64,000 nt of DNA from positions 71,176-135,175 of the forward strand of contig CAJMPJ010000003.1 in NCBI GenBank assembly GCA_905215155.1, in the 5' to 3' direction. Shown piece by piece: positions 28,598-37,825 of this stretch. The notes under the pieces are model-generated. The model did not search any database. It saw nothing but the letters and a program-made list of their open reading frames with translations, and was not told where the DNA came from. How positions within the stretch are numbered: position 1 is the stretch's first letter; each line of letters opens with the position of its first letter. A program made the translations under genes and the position numbers. Source of the stretch: an uncultured bacterium (GTDB taxonomy: Bacteria > Bacillota > Clostridia > Lachnospirales > Lachnospiraceae).

Positions 28598-31021
28598 CTA
28601 TTTCATTTCTTCAACAGCCGTCTTACCTGCGATTCGTCCGAACGTAAATATATCAGTCAACGCATTTCCGCCAAGACGGTTCCCTGCGTGAATGCCTCCG
28701 GCAACTTCTCCTGCGGCATATAAATGTTTAATGGGCTGGCCATTTTCATCTAATACACGGGCTTTCGTGTCTATCTTAAGTCCTCCCATGGTATGATGGA
28801 CTGCTGGCTTTCTGGGCGTTGCATAAAACGGCGCTTTCTCCACCTTTAAGCTAAAAGTATCCTTGTGGAACTCAGGATCAAAGCCCTCATCCACATAAGA
28901 ATTATATTTATCAATGGTATCCTTTAAGGTCTTAGGGTCCATACCCACTTTTTCCGCCAGTTCTTCTATGGTATCGGCTTTAAACAAGGTACCGGCTTCT
29001 ACCTGACGGTCGATTTTCTCCTGGCTTGTATTCGCTGCGGTTTTCTTTATCTCCTCATCGGCGATCAGATAGAACAACCCACCCTGTTCCATGGCGGCTT
29101 TCGTCAATACATCCCGCCCGGAAAATTCATTTACAAATCGCTTTCCTTCTTTATTTACGATGACGAAGTTTTCCGGCGGCACCTGAATTCCGCTGAACAG
29201 TTCGCCGGTCTCAGGATCGGCTACAGGCATCATCTGAGTAAAGCCCATTCCGGTAAGCGCTGCTCCTACTGTTTTACCAAGCTGGATTCCGTCCCCTGTC
29301 ATGGCGTAAGAATTGGTGGTTCTGATATCGTCATCAATACGGCTCCAGTAGGTGTTATACTCCTTTAACATCTTGGTATTTGCACCGTAACCGCCGCTTG
29401 CAAGCACGACTGCTTTTGCGTGAACCGTTATCTTCTGGCCATTGACACCGGTGGCTATGACTCCCTTGATCTCCCCGTTTTCAATGATAAATTCCTTTAC
29501 AGGGCTGTCAGTAATAATCGTTCCTGCGTGCTCCTCCACATATTTTTTGAGGGAAAGAATAAACGCAGAGCCATAGCTTTTTACTGGCTTATGCCCACGG
29601 CGCCAAAGGGCTCCAACCGGAGCAAATACGATGCTTTTATCAAATTCAACGCCAATCTCCTCCAGCCATTTCACACTTTCCAGGGCTCTGTCTGTCAGGA
29701 TCTTTACCAGGTCATACTGTCCGTATATGGTATTGCCGTTAAGGTCGGTACGTTTCCCGCCAAAATATGTCTGCATTCTGTGAAGAAGGGGAGAGTCAAA
29801 TAAATGACCCTTTTCTGTGCCGTACTTTTTCTGGTAAGCAGCAAATTCTTCCTTCAGGGCACGAAAATCCTCCAGATATTCTGAATGGATCTCGCTCTCA
29901 TCTGTACTCAGCAATGTCTCAATGGTATGTCTTTCTCCCGGATTCTCATCAAACTGGCGCTGCCAATCCTGGTCCGCTGCATTGACAGGACCGCCGGAGC
30001 GGATGGTATTTCCGCCCACTGCCGGATACTTCTCAAGGACAATGGCACTGGAACCATTCTGTAAAGCCGTAGCAGCAGCACTGAGTCCTGCACCGCCTCC
30101 GCCTACGATCACCACATCACACGTATATTCCTCGTCTTCTCTGACCAGGCTGCTGGCAGGCTTTGGACGCCTCTTTAAAATATCCGGATTGACTCCGGCA
30201 AGCTTGACAGCTTTGGCCACCCCATCAATGACAGCATTGCTGGTCTCCGATGCGCCGGAGAGAGCATCCACATTCAATGTCTGTCCTTCAATAATCTTAT
30301 CGGGAATTCTTACAAATACCACATCGGCAATTCCTTCTGTCTCTCCCTTAGTATCTACGCTGATACTCTCGATCCGTTTTTCACTAAAGGATACTTTCAT
30401 TGGAAGCTTGCCGCTGTGACCGATTGCATTTACCTCATAGACACCTGGTGTGAAGGAAAACTCTTCCTCCTCGTTGAGCTGGTTTGCAATCTTGGCAAAC
30501 CGCATAAATCGAAGAAAACAGATCTCCAGGAAATCTACAGTCCCTTCGTTTTTGAGGTTGCCGGCATCATCAAATGCCTGATTGGCACTGCCCAGCAGGA
30601 ACTCATATCCCGGCATTACGTTGGCCTCTACTCCCGGTGCATCCAGTATCTGACGAAGATGGAGCTGTGCACGGGAAGAACCCTGACTGCTGAGAGAAGC
30701 ACCCACGATCATTACCGGTTTGCCGGCAAGGGGATGAAGGTCAAAGCTCAGCCATTCAATCAGGCTTTTTAAAGATGAGGGAATGGAGTGATTGTATTCA
30801 GGAGTCGCCATAATCACACCGTCACTTGCGATGATCTTATCATTGAACCTCTGTATCACTTCACTATAGGACTGATTGTCCGATTGATTAAACATGGGGA
30901 CATCTTTGATCTCAAGGATCTCTATTTCTGCCTTGGACTCAAAGTATTTTTTCATAAACTGAAGGAGTTTACGGTTATAAGATTCTTTTGCATTGGTTCC
31001 AACAATTGCGGTAAATTTCAT
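28598..31021 (-). CDS. Fused FMN reductase / covalent-FMN / fumarate-reductase-like flavoprotein
   Basis: Soluble 807-residue reductase with three flavin modules. An NAD(P)H-dependent FMN reductase domain (1-185) should take electrons from NAD(P)H. An FMN-bind domain (190-275) has the attachment motif DALSGAS with S258 in the usual Thr position. A FAD_binding_2 domain (300-807) resembles flavocytochrome c fumarate reductase: R636 (SGRD), HHTMGG (742-747) and R782 (AGNRLGG) match its catalytic Arg/His residues. The fumarate-binding His of QxHP is Met here (QMMP, M598), so another enoate may be the substrate. The start follows AGGAGG; a longer open frame upstream is ignored. An ApbE gene is nearby. 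Confidence 0.87.
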   Translation of the reverse strand: MKFTAIVGTNAKESYNRKLLQFMKKYFESKAEIEILEIKDVPMFNQSDNQSYSEVIQRFNDKIIASDGVIMATPEYNHSIPSSLKSLIEWLSFDLHPLAGKPVMIVGASLSSQGSSRAQLHLRQILDAPGVEANVMPGYEFLLGSANQAFDDAGNLKNEGTVDFLEICFLRFMRFAKIANQLNEEEEFSFTPGVYEVNAIGHSGKLPMKVSFSEKRIESISVDTKGETEGIADVVFVRIPDKIIEGQTLNVDALSGASETSNAVIDGVAKAVKLAGVNPDILKRRPKPASSLVREDEEYTCDVVIVGGGGAGLSAAATALQNGSSAIVLEKYPAVGGNTIRSGGPVNAADQDWQRQFDENPGERHTIETLLSTDESEIHSEYLEDFRALKEEFAAYQKKYGTEKGHLFDSPLLHRMQTYFGGKRTDLNGNTIYGQYDLVKILTDRALESVKWLEEIGVEFDKSIVFAPVGALWRRGHKPVKSYGSAFILSLKKYVEEHAGTIITDSPVKEFIIENGEIKGVIATGVNGQKITVHAKAVVLASGGYGANTKMLKEYNTYWSRIDDDIRTTNSYAMTGDGIQLGKTVGAALTGMGFTQMMPVADPETGELFSGIQVPPENFVIVNKEGKRFVNEFSGRDVLTKAAMEQGGLFYLIADEEIKKTAANTSQEKIDRQVEAGTLFKADTIEELAEKVGMDPKTLKDTIDKYNSYVDEGFDPEFHKDTFSLKVEKAPFYATPRKPAVHHTMGGLKIDTKARVLDENGQPIKHLYAAGEVAGGIHAGNRLGGNALTDIFTFGRIAGKTAVEEMK

Positions 31022-31025
31022 TCGA

Positions 31026-31628
31026 TTAATCCTCCTGCCACGTGAATTTTTTCCCTTTTTTATAAAACGTTCTCTGTTCCAGAAGTTTGGAAGAGATATC
31101 CGTAAAAAGAACAAACTCCCGGAAAATTTCCTCAAGCTCTGACACCTTATCCGGGTAGATCAGGTTTCCTGAAAGGTCAAATGCACTCTGAGATTTTCCC
31201 AATAGGAACTCCGTGCCGGGCATAATTCTGGCAGCAAGCTCCGGGGAATCAAGAATCTGTCTAAGCTGTGCCTGTGCCCTGGAAGAACCGAGTGTACCAT
31301 GAGAAGCCCCCACAATCAGCACCGGCTTATCCGTCAGTGCCTGGCTGGTGTAGCTAATCCATTCAAGCGCACTCTTTAAAACGGCTGGTATGGCATGATC
31401 ATACTCCGGGGTTGCTATGATGACTCCGTCGGCTTTCAAAATTTTATCAGACAGCTCTGCTACGGTTTCCGGGACATCTGAATCCTCCGGTTCCATAAAG
31501 GCAGGTAATTTCTTAATTTCAAACAGTTCAATCTCCGCCTCACCGGAAAAATGCTTTTGCATGAATTGAAGCAGCATACGATTCGTTGATTCATCTGAAT
31601 TCGTACCTGGAATTGCTAAATATTTCAT
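31026..31628 (-). CDS. NADPH-dependent FMN reductase
   Basis: Flavodoxin-like reductase of 200 residues, with [17 protein letters not shown] binding the FMN phosphate and [19 protein letters not shown] as the family signature. It is clearly paralogous to the first domain of the fused gene, which starts 4 bases downstream; both share TPEYxHxIPxxLKS and GSSRAQxxLRQIL. Tandem duplication followed by fusion is the simplest history. It may supply electrons to, or substitute for, the fused domain. The start at 31628 has GGAG upstream. It is transcribed divergently from the LysR gene. Confidence 0.9.
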   Translation of the reverse strand: MKYLAIPGTNSDESTNRMLLQFMQKHFSGEAEIELFEIKKLPAFMEPEDSDVPETVAELSDKILKADGVIIATPEYDHAIPAVLKSALEWISYTSQALTDKPVLIVGASHGTLGSSRAQAQLRQILDSPELAARIMPGTEFLLGKSQSAFDLSGNLIYPDKVSELEEIFREFVLFTDISSKLLEQRTFYKKGKKFTWQED

Positions 31629-31724
31629 AGTGATCTCCTTCCTGTACTTTAAGCATTCACAATTATGGACATGTGTTTGATATAATTTTAACATATCGTC
31701 CCCATGATATCTAATAGTTATTTA

Positions 31725-31753
31725 TTGAAGTTTGATAACAAATTTGTTATAAT
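31725..31753 (+). promoter_or_regulatory. LysR-gene promoter with overlapping palindrome
   Basis: TTGAAG (31725-31730) and TATAAT (31748-31753) are 17 bases apart. A perfect 16-base palindrome ATAACAAATTTGTTAT (31735-31750) fills the spacer and enters the minus-10. A regulator bound there would block its own promoter and could control the divergent reductase genes. Confidence 0.6.
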
Positions 31754-31801
31754 GAAACACAGTTCTGAAAAAGTTAATTGTTTAACAAAGAAAGGAATGC
31801 A

Positions 31802-32740
31802 ATGCCAAAATTATACTCTCAGGATATCCTGTATTATATTGATGCTATTTTAAAATACAGCAATTATGGGAAAGCCGCCAAATCTCTTTATATCTCCCAG
31901 CCTTATTTGACCCAGGTGATCAAACGGGTGGAAAGCCAGTTAAATTGCGAGCTGATAACCCGCAATAAGCTGCCCTACCGGTTGACCGAGCAGGGAAAGA
32001 TCTTTTATCAGTATCTGACTTCCCTGGAAAATAATTATGCAAAGCTGCTCAAAGAACTGGCAGATGTATCGGATATCGACAGCAAGATTATAAAGATCGG
32101 AGTGCTCCCCAGCCTTGGGACTTACCTATTACCCCTTTTTTTGCCGAAATTCCTGGACACCCATCCAAACTGCAGAATCGAGCTGTCAGAGACTTTGCCG
32201 GAAAAAAATGAAAAACTCATCCAAAACAATGAACTGGATTTTTGGATCGGGCAGAATTCCAGAAACATTTCCCCAAACTTAAACTCCGTCAGCTGGGGCC
32301 GGCACAGATACCGGGCCATCATCCCCCGCAGCTGCGATCTCTATCAGAGCGGCGCAGCGGTTATTCCGGAAGGGACGCTGGACATCCGTAAAATCCTGGG
32401 CCAGAAGCTGATACTGACTTCCAAAGGTTCCGCTATCAGAAAACAGATTGACCAGCTATTGAGCGTTTATAAGGTAGAACCCCGAATCGTAATGGAAAGC
32501 ACGGAAATAAATACGGTGCTCCAGCTTTCCACCTGTAATATGGGAGTGACCTTTATCCCGGAAAGCATTGATGTAAAGGAATGCCCCTCGGAATATAACA
32601 TATACCAGATTCCCTTTGATGAGCTGAGTCTGGATTATTTTATTGCATATCAAAAGGAAAAAATATTAAGCAGTATGGACAATGACCTGATCGAAGCCTT
32701 TCTGGTTTACGGCCAGAACCATTCTGACACAGGAGACTGA
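31802..32740 (+). CDS. LysR-family regulator
   Basis: Transcription factor of 312 residues. The N-terminal helix-turn-helix (about 1-60) contains AAKSLYISQPYLTQVIKRVE. The effector-binding domain (about 90-290) has the usual two Rossmann-like lobes. The start is ATG 31802 with AAAGGAATGCA upstream; the upstream TTG is weaker. It is divergent from the flavin reductase operon and followed directly by apbE, so it probably senses the substrate of the fused reductase and controls all four genes. Confidence 0.9.
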   Translation: MPKLYSQDILYYIDAILKYSNYGKAAKSLYISQPYLTQVIKRVESQLNCELITRNKLPYRLTEQGKIFYQYLTSLENNYAKLLKELADVSDIDSKIIKIGVLPSLGTYLLPLFLPKFLDTHPNCRIELSETLPEKNEKLIQNNELDFWIGQNSRNISPNLNSVSWGRHRYRAIIPRSCDLYQSGAAVIPEGTLDIRKILGQKLILTSKGSAIRKQIDQLLSVYKVEPRIVMESTEINTVLQLSTCNMGVTFIPESIDVKECPSEYNIYQIPFDELSLDYFIAYQKEKILSSMDNDLIEAFLVYGQNHSDTGD

Positions 32741-32741
32741 A

Positions 32742-33686
32742 ATGAATGAATGTACGAAGATCATATATCTTATGGGAACAAAAATAACCCTCTTTGTAAA
32801 GGCAGAAAATGCAGAAAACCTTGCAAAAAAGGCGGAAGAAATGCTGATCCATTATGAAGAGGGATTCAGTGCCAACAGTGACCGCTCACAGCTTGCCATG
32901 CTGAAAAAAGCAGCCGGGGTAAGTCCCATAGAGGTGGACGGGGAGCTGTATGAACTGATTAAAACCGGGAAAACACATAGTCTTTGTGAGGATTCCTTCT
33001 TAAATATAGCAATTGGCCCCCTTATAAAGCTGTGGAGAATCGGTTTTGCCGAAGCACGTGTGCCGGAAAAAGAAGCCATAGAGAACGTGCTGGAACTTTT
33101 AAAGCCGGAAAATATACTGCTGGACGATGAAAGAAAAACCGTTTTCTTATCAAGTAAAGGAATGGAGATCGACCTTGGAGCCATCGCAAAGGGTTATTTC
33201 GCGGATAAAGTCATGGAATTTTGGAAAGCCCATGGCGCGGTCTCAGCGATGGTTGATCTGGGCGGCAATGTTCTGGTTTATGGAGACTCCCCCTCCGAAG
33301 GCGGTGACTGGAACGTAGGAATACAAAATCCGTTTCTGCCGCGAGGAAATGTGGCCGCCATTGTCAAAATCAGAGATCAATCGGTTGTAACCTCAGGAAT
33401 TTACGAGAGAATGTTTGAAACGGAAGGCAGGAAATACCACCACATATTTGACAGCAAAACAGGCCGCCCCATCAAAAGCAATGTGGCTTCTTTAACGATC
33501 ATTGCGGACCGGTCTCTGGACTGTGATCTCTATACGACAAAGCTGTTTGGAATGGAGGCTGCTTCTATTATCCAAAGAGTTAATACCATAAATGGGATGG
33601 GGGCTGCCGTAATCACTGTGGATGGAACATTCGCCTGCACCCATAATCTGATGGAAAAAATCTATCCCGCAGCTCCCCGGAATTGA
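32742..33686 (+). CDS. apbE: FAD:protein FMN transferase (ApbE)
   Basis: Transfers FMN from FAD to a Thr/Ser of target flavoproteins, in a Mg-dependent reaction. Family motifs are seen: IDLGAIAKGYFADK (about 143-156), MVDLGGNVLVYG and VVTSGIYERMF, with the HHIFDSKTGRP block. It lacks a lipoprotein signal, so it is a cytoplasmic form. This fits a cytoplasmic target, most likely the FMN-bind domain of the fused reductase 1.7 kb away. The ATG is 1 base after the LysR stop, with AGGAGA inside the end of that gene, so the two are coupled. Confidence 0.92.
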   Translation: MNECTKIIYLMGTKITLFVKAENAENLAKKAEEMLIHYEEGFSANSDRSQLAMLKKAAGVSPIEVDGELYELIKTGKTHSLCEDSFLNIAIGPLIKLWRIGFAEARVPEKEAIENVLELLKPENILLDDERKTVFLSSKGMEIDLGAIAKGYFADKVMEFWKAHGAVSAMVDLGGNVLVYGDSPSEGGDWNVGIQNPFLPRGNVAAIVKIRDQSVVTSGIYERMFETEGRKYHHIFDSKTGRPIKSNVASLTIIADRSLDCDLYTTKLFGMEAASIIQRVNTINGMGAAVITVDGTFACTHNLMEKIYPAAPRN

Positions 33687-33695
33687 TGCTGAGTT

Positions 33696-33711
33696 TTGTG
33701 CGAATGCACAA
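33696..33711. repeat. Inverted repeat TTGTGC-GAAT-GCACAA
   Basis: A perfect 6-base inverted repeat with a 4-base loop lies in the 131-base gap between convergent apbE and the PucR-type gene. The same half-site occurs at the other end of the regulator gene (35074-35106). It could be an operator or a weak hairpin. Confidence 0.4.
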
Positions 33712-33817
33712 TAATATTGATAAAAATTTAGCAATTACACATTTACTTCCCCATACAATATTGTTAAAATATTAACCATAAGGACAGGAACATGATTTCC
33801 ATAAAATAAAAAAAACT

Positions 33818-35029
33818 TTAAGGATTGATCTGCTGGTCCAAATCAATCAAATACAGGCTCAATAACAGGCGCATGAACTGGGACGGCTGGTTTAACTCCA
33901 TAGAAAGAAGTTCTTCGATTCTGTTGATCCGGTAAAGCATGGTATTCCTGTGGATGTGAAGGATCTTGGCGGATTTTGCAATGTTACCCATGGATTGCAG
34001 ATAGACCTTCAGAGTTTCCAGGTACCCTGCATGATTTTCCCCGTCATATTCCCTGAGCTGTTTTATTTCAGGAGCCAGGAAGTTCTCACGGTCCATGTGC
34101 TCCATCGCAATGGACAGCATAGCTTCCAGCAGATAACCGTCATATTCAAAAACGGTCCGGTCCGGGTGAAGCTTGGTTATGGTATGTAACAAGGTCTCCA
34201 CCTGCTGCCTATAGCTGTTGAATTTCATGAGATCCGTAAATTCCCTGCTGATCCCGCAATAGGCATCAAAGGATCTCAGTAAGGATTCCAGTTCCTTCTG
34301 ATCAAAATTTTTATTGGAGGAAAACAGCAGGACATATAAGATGTTTTCCCTGATGATGGATATCTGACCGGGATATTTTGCGGTTATTTCGCTGATCAGA
34401 TATTTTAAGACCCCCTGACCCGACGGCTGGACGGGCTTGATCCCGATCAAACGGTAATGAAATTTTTCAGTCAGCCCCAGATTGCTCATCCAGGTATTTA
34501 ACTGAGTCTCTGTGCGCACAAGATTGTTGAACAAATTACTGATGAAGACTTTGGCAAGGGGCTTGTTGATCAGGTTGACTTTTGTACTGCGTTCCATCTC
34601 GATGGCGGCTGCCTTGGCAATGATTTTTATGGCTTCATCATGGCTGGCACTATATTCCTCCGCCGGACACATCATGGCTGCATAGCCCTCCACAATGTCC
34701 TTAATCAGAATTGGAGTCATGACTCTTGGCTTTTCCGCCACAGACCCCCAGTTGACCAGAGTTGATTCCGGATTTGAATTGGCAAATTCCATATATTTTT
34801 CATGGTAAAAACTCATGACCATATCCTGGGGAGCACAGTTCTCCATCAGCATGGTATCCCAGATGTTATCATTTTGCTTTGTATCGGGAAAAATTCCCAG
34901 CACATGAAAGGCGGCATCCGTAATAATGACCGGCTGCCCGCATGTCACACTTGCTGCTTTTGCAATATTATGCATTCCCCCAACGGAAACTGCTTTGAAG
35001 ATTTCCCGGTACAGTTGATTCAAATCCAT
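33818..35029 (-). CDS. PucR/CdaR-type transcriptional regulator
   Basis: Regulator of 403 residues with a sensory N-terminal half, a GGDEF-like middle region and a C-terminal PucR helix-turn-helix (about 345-400). The HTH reads NIAKSAKILHIHRNTMLYRINRI, with the IHRNTMLYRI signature. The start is ATG 35029 with AGAGAG upstream; a TTG seven codons before it is less likely. It is divergent from the 2-enoate reductase gene and probably controls it. The effector is unknown; family members respond to purine breakdown products, sugar acids or aromatic compounds. Confidence 0.85.
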   Translation of the reverse strand: MDLNQLYREIFKAVSVGGMHNIAKAASVTCGQPVIITDAAFHVLGIFPDTKQNDNIWDTMLMENCAPQDMVMSFYHEKYMEFANSNPESTLVNWGSVAEKPRVMTPILIKDIVEGYAAMMCPAEEYSASHDEAIKIIAKAAAIEMERSTKVNLINKPLAKVFISNLFNNLVRTETQLNTWMSNLGLTEKFHYRLIGIKPVQPSGQGVLKYLISEITAKYPGQISIIRENILYVLLFSSNKNFDQKELESLLRSFDAYCGISREFTDLMKFNSYRQQVETLLHTITKLHPDRTVFEYDGYLLEAMLSIAMEHMDRENFLAPEIKQLREYDGENHAGYLETLKVYLQSMGNIAKSAKILHIHRNTMLYRINRIEELLSMELNQPSQFMRLLLSLYLIDLDQQINP

Positions 35030-35073
35030 TTCAATCGCTCTCTTTTTCAAAATATTTTTAATATCGTATCACA

Positions 35074-35106
35074 TTGCACAGGTATATTCAACCGGTCATT
35101 GTGCAA
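35074..35106. promoter_or_regulatory. Inverted repeat TTGCACA / TGTGCAA in divergent promoter region
   Basis: TTGCACA (35074-35080) and TGTGCAA (35100-35106) form a 7-base inverted repeat with a 19-base spacer between the PucR-type and enoate reductase genes. The location suits a regulator-binding site. No protein-DNA assignment can be made by eye. Confidence 0.4.
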
Positions 35107-35143
35107 ATTGATAATAAGTAAGCAAAACAAAGGAGACAGGAAT

Positions 35144-37078
35144 ATGAACTACGAAAAACTTTTCACCCCTTTTAAAATCGGAAAAATGGAAGTAAAAAAC
35201 CGAATCGTCATGTCACCTATGGGTCTTAATGCAGGTCACATAGACGGAACCATTGATAAAGCAGAAATCGACTACTGGGAGGAACGTGCAAAAGGCGGTA
35301 CCGGCATGATCATTACAGGCTGTTTATTCCTCACCAAGGAATTGGCCCAAGGCTCCTTAGAGGGATATCTGGATAAGACTTCCGTCATTCCTCCCCTTAC
35401 CACTTTGTGCGAATCCGTACAGCGGTACGGCACAAAGATCTGTGCCCAGATCAGCTGCGGCACCGGTAAAAATGCATTTGCCAACATGCTTGGAAAGCCT
35501 CCCGTATCCGCTTCTGCCATCCCTTCCATGTTTGATGAGGATCTTATCTGCCACGCACTGACCGCAGATGAGATCAGGCAGATCATTAAAGAATTTTCAT
35601 TTTCCGCAAAATTATTAAAGGATGCGGGTTTTGATGCGATTGAAGTACATGCTCATGCAGGATACCTTATAGACCAGTTTATGTCAGCCGTATGGAACAA
35701 GCGGGACGATGAATACGGCGGAACTTTAGAAAAACGCATGCGTTTTCCTGTGGAGATCGTTGAAGCCATCCGCGGTGCAGTCGGCCCGGATATGCCGATT
35801 CTCTTCCGCATCGCCTGCAAACATCATTTTGAAGGCGGACGTACTATAGAAGAAACCATGCCCATGTTAAAAATACTGGAAGAAGCAGGCGTAGATGCCC
35901 TGGATATCGACAGCGGAAGCTATGAAAATATTGATTACATCTTCCCTCCTGCCTACCTTGGCGATGCCTGTATGCAGGACGTATGTGAGGATGCCCGAAA
36001 AGCGGTCTCCATTCCACTTTTAAATTCCGGCAACCATACACCGGAAACGGCTGTGGAGCTGTTGGAATCCGGGAATGCGGATTTCATCATGATGGGCCGC
36101 CCTCTCATTGCCGAACCCCATTTGGCAAACAAGCTTATGGCGGGCAAACGAAAGGAAATTCGTCCATGCATCCGCTGCAACGAGGACTGCATCGGCAGGA
36201 TTCTGACAAGACTGACTAAGATCAGCTGTTCCGTTAATCCGGCGGTCGGCTTTGAAGACCGTTTTACCATTACAAAAACCGCAAATCCCCAGAATATCGT
36301 TGTTATCGGCGGAGGTCCAGGCGGCATGGAAGCAGCAAGAACCGCCTCTTTGATGGGACATAAAGTGACTCTGTTTGAAAAAGAAAGCGAACTGGGCGGG
36401 CAGTTAAAAAGTGCGGCCACACCTCCTTTTAAGAGTCAGCTTCGCCAGCTTGTTGTATGGTATAAACACCAGATGGAGCTTTTAAATGTAACGGTCCACT
36501 TAAATACCGAGCTGACCGTTGATTCCCCGGAATTAGAACACGCGGACCGGATCATTGTCGCAACCGGAGCCGTTCCGGTGACTCCAAAGATTCCCGGAAT
36601 CGAAAACGCCGTTGATATCCTGACCGCCCACACCGAGCCGCAAAAACTGGTGGGTGAGAAAATCATCTTCTGCGGCGGCGGGCTTTCCGCCTGTGACAGT
36701 GCCCTTGAGACAGCCATGAACGGAAAGAAAGTGGCAATTATCGAAATGCTTGACGAAGTGGCCATCAATGACCATTTTATCAACAAAGCAGCCCTGATCC
36801 CAATGCTTTTGAATAACGGCGTGGAACTCTACACCGGACATAAGGTTCTGGAAATAAAGCCTGATGGAGTTAAAACACAGAAAAAAGATGGTACGGAAGA
36901 ATTCATCCCCGGAAATACCATTGTGTCGGCTTTCGGCATGGTTTCCAACAATGCCTTTGCAAAAGCCGTAGACGCCAGGTATCATTTGAAAACCCGTATA
37001 ATCGGTGACAGTTTAAAGGTGGGAAAAGTGGGCGGTGCCATCCGCGAAGGGATGTATGCAGCTCTATCCGTGGAATAG
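35144..37078 (+). CDS. 2-enoate/2,4-dienoyl-CoA reductase-like Fe-S flavoenzyme
   Basis: Reduces alpha,beta-unsaturated acids or CoA esters using NADH, FMN, a 4Fe-4S cluster and FAD. The OYE barrel (1-330) has the catalytic stretch HAHAGYLIDQF (H171, Y174). The Fe-S ligands are C342, C345, C349 and C362. The FAD loop is VVIGGGPGGMEAA (about 384-396) and the NAD loop is FCGGGLSACDSALE. With 644 residues it fits FadH, 2-enoate reductase and the BaiCD/BaiH bile-acid group alike, so the substrate is open. The start is ATG 35144 after AAAGGAGA; the frame stays open upstream into the divergent regulator by chance. Confidence 0.88.
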   Translation: MNYEKLFTPFKIGKMEVKNRIVMSPMGLNAGHIDGTIDKAEIDYWEERAKGGTGMIITGCLFLTKELAQGSLEGYLDKTSVIPPLTTLCESVQRYGTKICAQISCGTGKNAFANMLGKPPVSASAIPSMFDEDLICHALTADEIRQIIKEFSFSAKLLKDAGFDAIEVHAHAGYLIDQFMSAVWNKRDDEYGGTLEKRMRFPVEIVEAIRGAVGPDMPILFRIACKHHFEGGRTIEETMPMLKILEEAGVDALDIDSGSYENIDYIFPPAYLGDACMQDVCEDARKAVSIPLLNSGNHTPETAVELLESGNADFIMMGRPLIAEPHLANKLMAGKRKEIRPCIRCNEDCIGRILTRLTKISCSVNPAVGFEDRFTITKTANPQNIVVIGGGPGGMEAARTASLMGHKVTLFEKESELGGQLKSAATPPFKSQLRQLVVWYKHQMELLNVTVHLNTELTVDSPELEHADRIIVATGAVPVTPKIPGIENAVDILTAHTEPQKLVGEKIIFCGGGLSACDSALETAMNGKKVAIIEMLDEVAINDHFINKAALIPMLLNNGVELYTGHKVLEIKPDGVKTQKKDGTEEFIPGNTIVSAFGMVSNNAFAKAVDARYHLKTRIIGDSLKVGKVGGAIREGMYAALSVE

Positions 37079-37106
37079 AAACCGTTGAAACCCATAAGAT
37101 AAAGTC

Positions 37107-37140
37107 AGAACCAACCGGCAGTATTCTTCCGGTTGGTTCT
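37107..37140. terminator. Bidirectional terminator
   Basis: A 12-base perfect stem AGAACCAACCGG (37107-37118) pairs with 37129-37140 around a 10-base loop, in the 62-base gap between the convergent reductase and TetR genes. Confidence 0.8.
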
Positions 37141-37683
37141 TTATGCTTCAAACTTCACCAGTACATAATGAAGCAGCTTTGATATTGATTTTGGGGGTGT
37201 TTTCATTCCATCTCTCATCCAGGATTCCAAGATACCAAAGACTCCTGCAACAAGAAAGACCGCTTCTCCCCGGTCCAATTCCGTAACCATCTTGTCGGAA
37301 TCGGAAAGGATTTTGAGAATAAAAAAATCTTTTATTTTCTCTAAGGTCCTGCCGCCGTTTTCCTTACGGGCGAGAACCAGAAACGTTTCCCGGTTTGAAT
37401 CCATATATTGAGTGATGGTTTCTGCTAATTTCATCACATTCATAGAATTATCGCAGAGCTGGGATTCATCGTATAAACGGAAAAGGTCCTCGATCAATTC
37501 ACGTTCCAGCTGTTCCATCAGCTCATACACGTCTTTATAATGCAGATAAAAGGTCCCCCGCCCTAAATCGGCAAGCTTTGATAGTTCCACCACACTGATC
37601 CGGTTAAGATTCTTGTGTTTTAACAGCTCCAAAAATGCATTTCGGATGGCTCGCTTTGTTTTCAATGACCGTCTGTCTTCCAT
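37141..37683 (-). CDS. TetR-family regulator
   Basis: Repressor of 180 residues. The N-terminal DNA-binding domain (about 8-55) ends with the signature LADLGRGTFYLHYKDVYEL. The C-terminal part is the TetR_C_7-like helical ligand domain, with an aromatic-poor pocket. The start is ATG 37683 with AGAAAGGA upstream; an open extension of 17 codons is unlikely. A perfect palindrome lies about 30 bases upstream in the divergent promoter region, so it probably represses itself and the GNAT gene. Confidence 0.85.
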   Translation of the reverse strand: MEDRRSLKTKRAIRNAFLELLKHKNLNRISVVELSKLADLGRGTFYLHYKDVYELMEQLERELIEDLFRLYDESQLCDNSMNVMKLAETITQYMDSNRETFLVLARKENGGRTLEKIKDFFILKILSDSDKMVTELDRGEAVFLVAGVFGILESWMRDGMKTPPKSISKLLHYVLVKFEA

Positions 37684-37714
37684 AAACCTAATCCTTTCTG
37701 TACAATTTTTCAAT

Positions 37715-37736
37715 AAGTGTTCAGTAATGAACACTT
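37715..37736. promoter_or_regulatory. Probable TetR operator palindrome
   Basis: AAGTGTTCA-GTAA-TGAACACTT is a perfect 22-base palindrome upstream of the tetR gene. A further half-site GTGTTCA occurs at 37788-37794, just after the minus-10 of the divergent gene. Confidence 0.7.
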
Positions 37737-37752
37737 AACTGATCATTGCCGA

Positions 37753-37781
37753 TTGAGACTGCTGACAGAATCCAGTATAAT
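37753..37781 (+). promoter_or_regulatory. Sigma-A promoter of the GNAT gene
   Basis: TTGAGA (37753-37758) and TATAAT (37776-37781) are 17 bases apart, 45 bases before the GNAT start codon. The operator half-site at 37788 overlaps the expected transcription start. Confidence 0.75.
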
Positions 37782-37825
37782 ATACATGTGTTCAATAGTC
37801 AACTAGCGTATATGGAGGTATCAAT

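Noticed and set aside
34802..35143. N-terminal extension of the 2-enoate reductase frame into the divergent regulator gene
   Set aside because: The conserved OYE start is at 35144 behind AAAGGAGA, and the extension is antisense to a good PucR-type gene.
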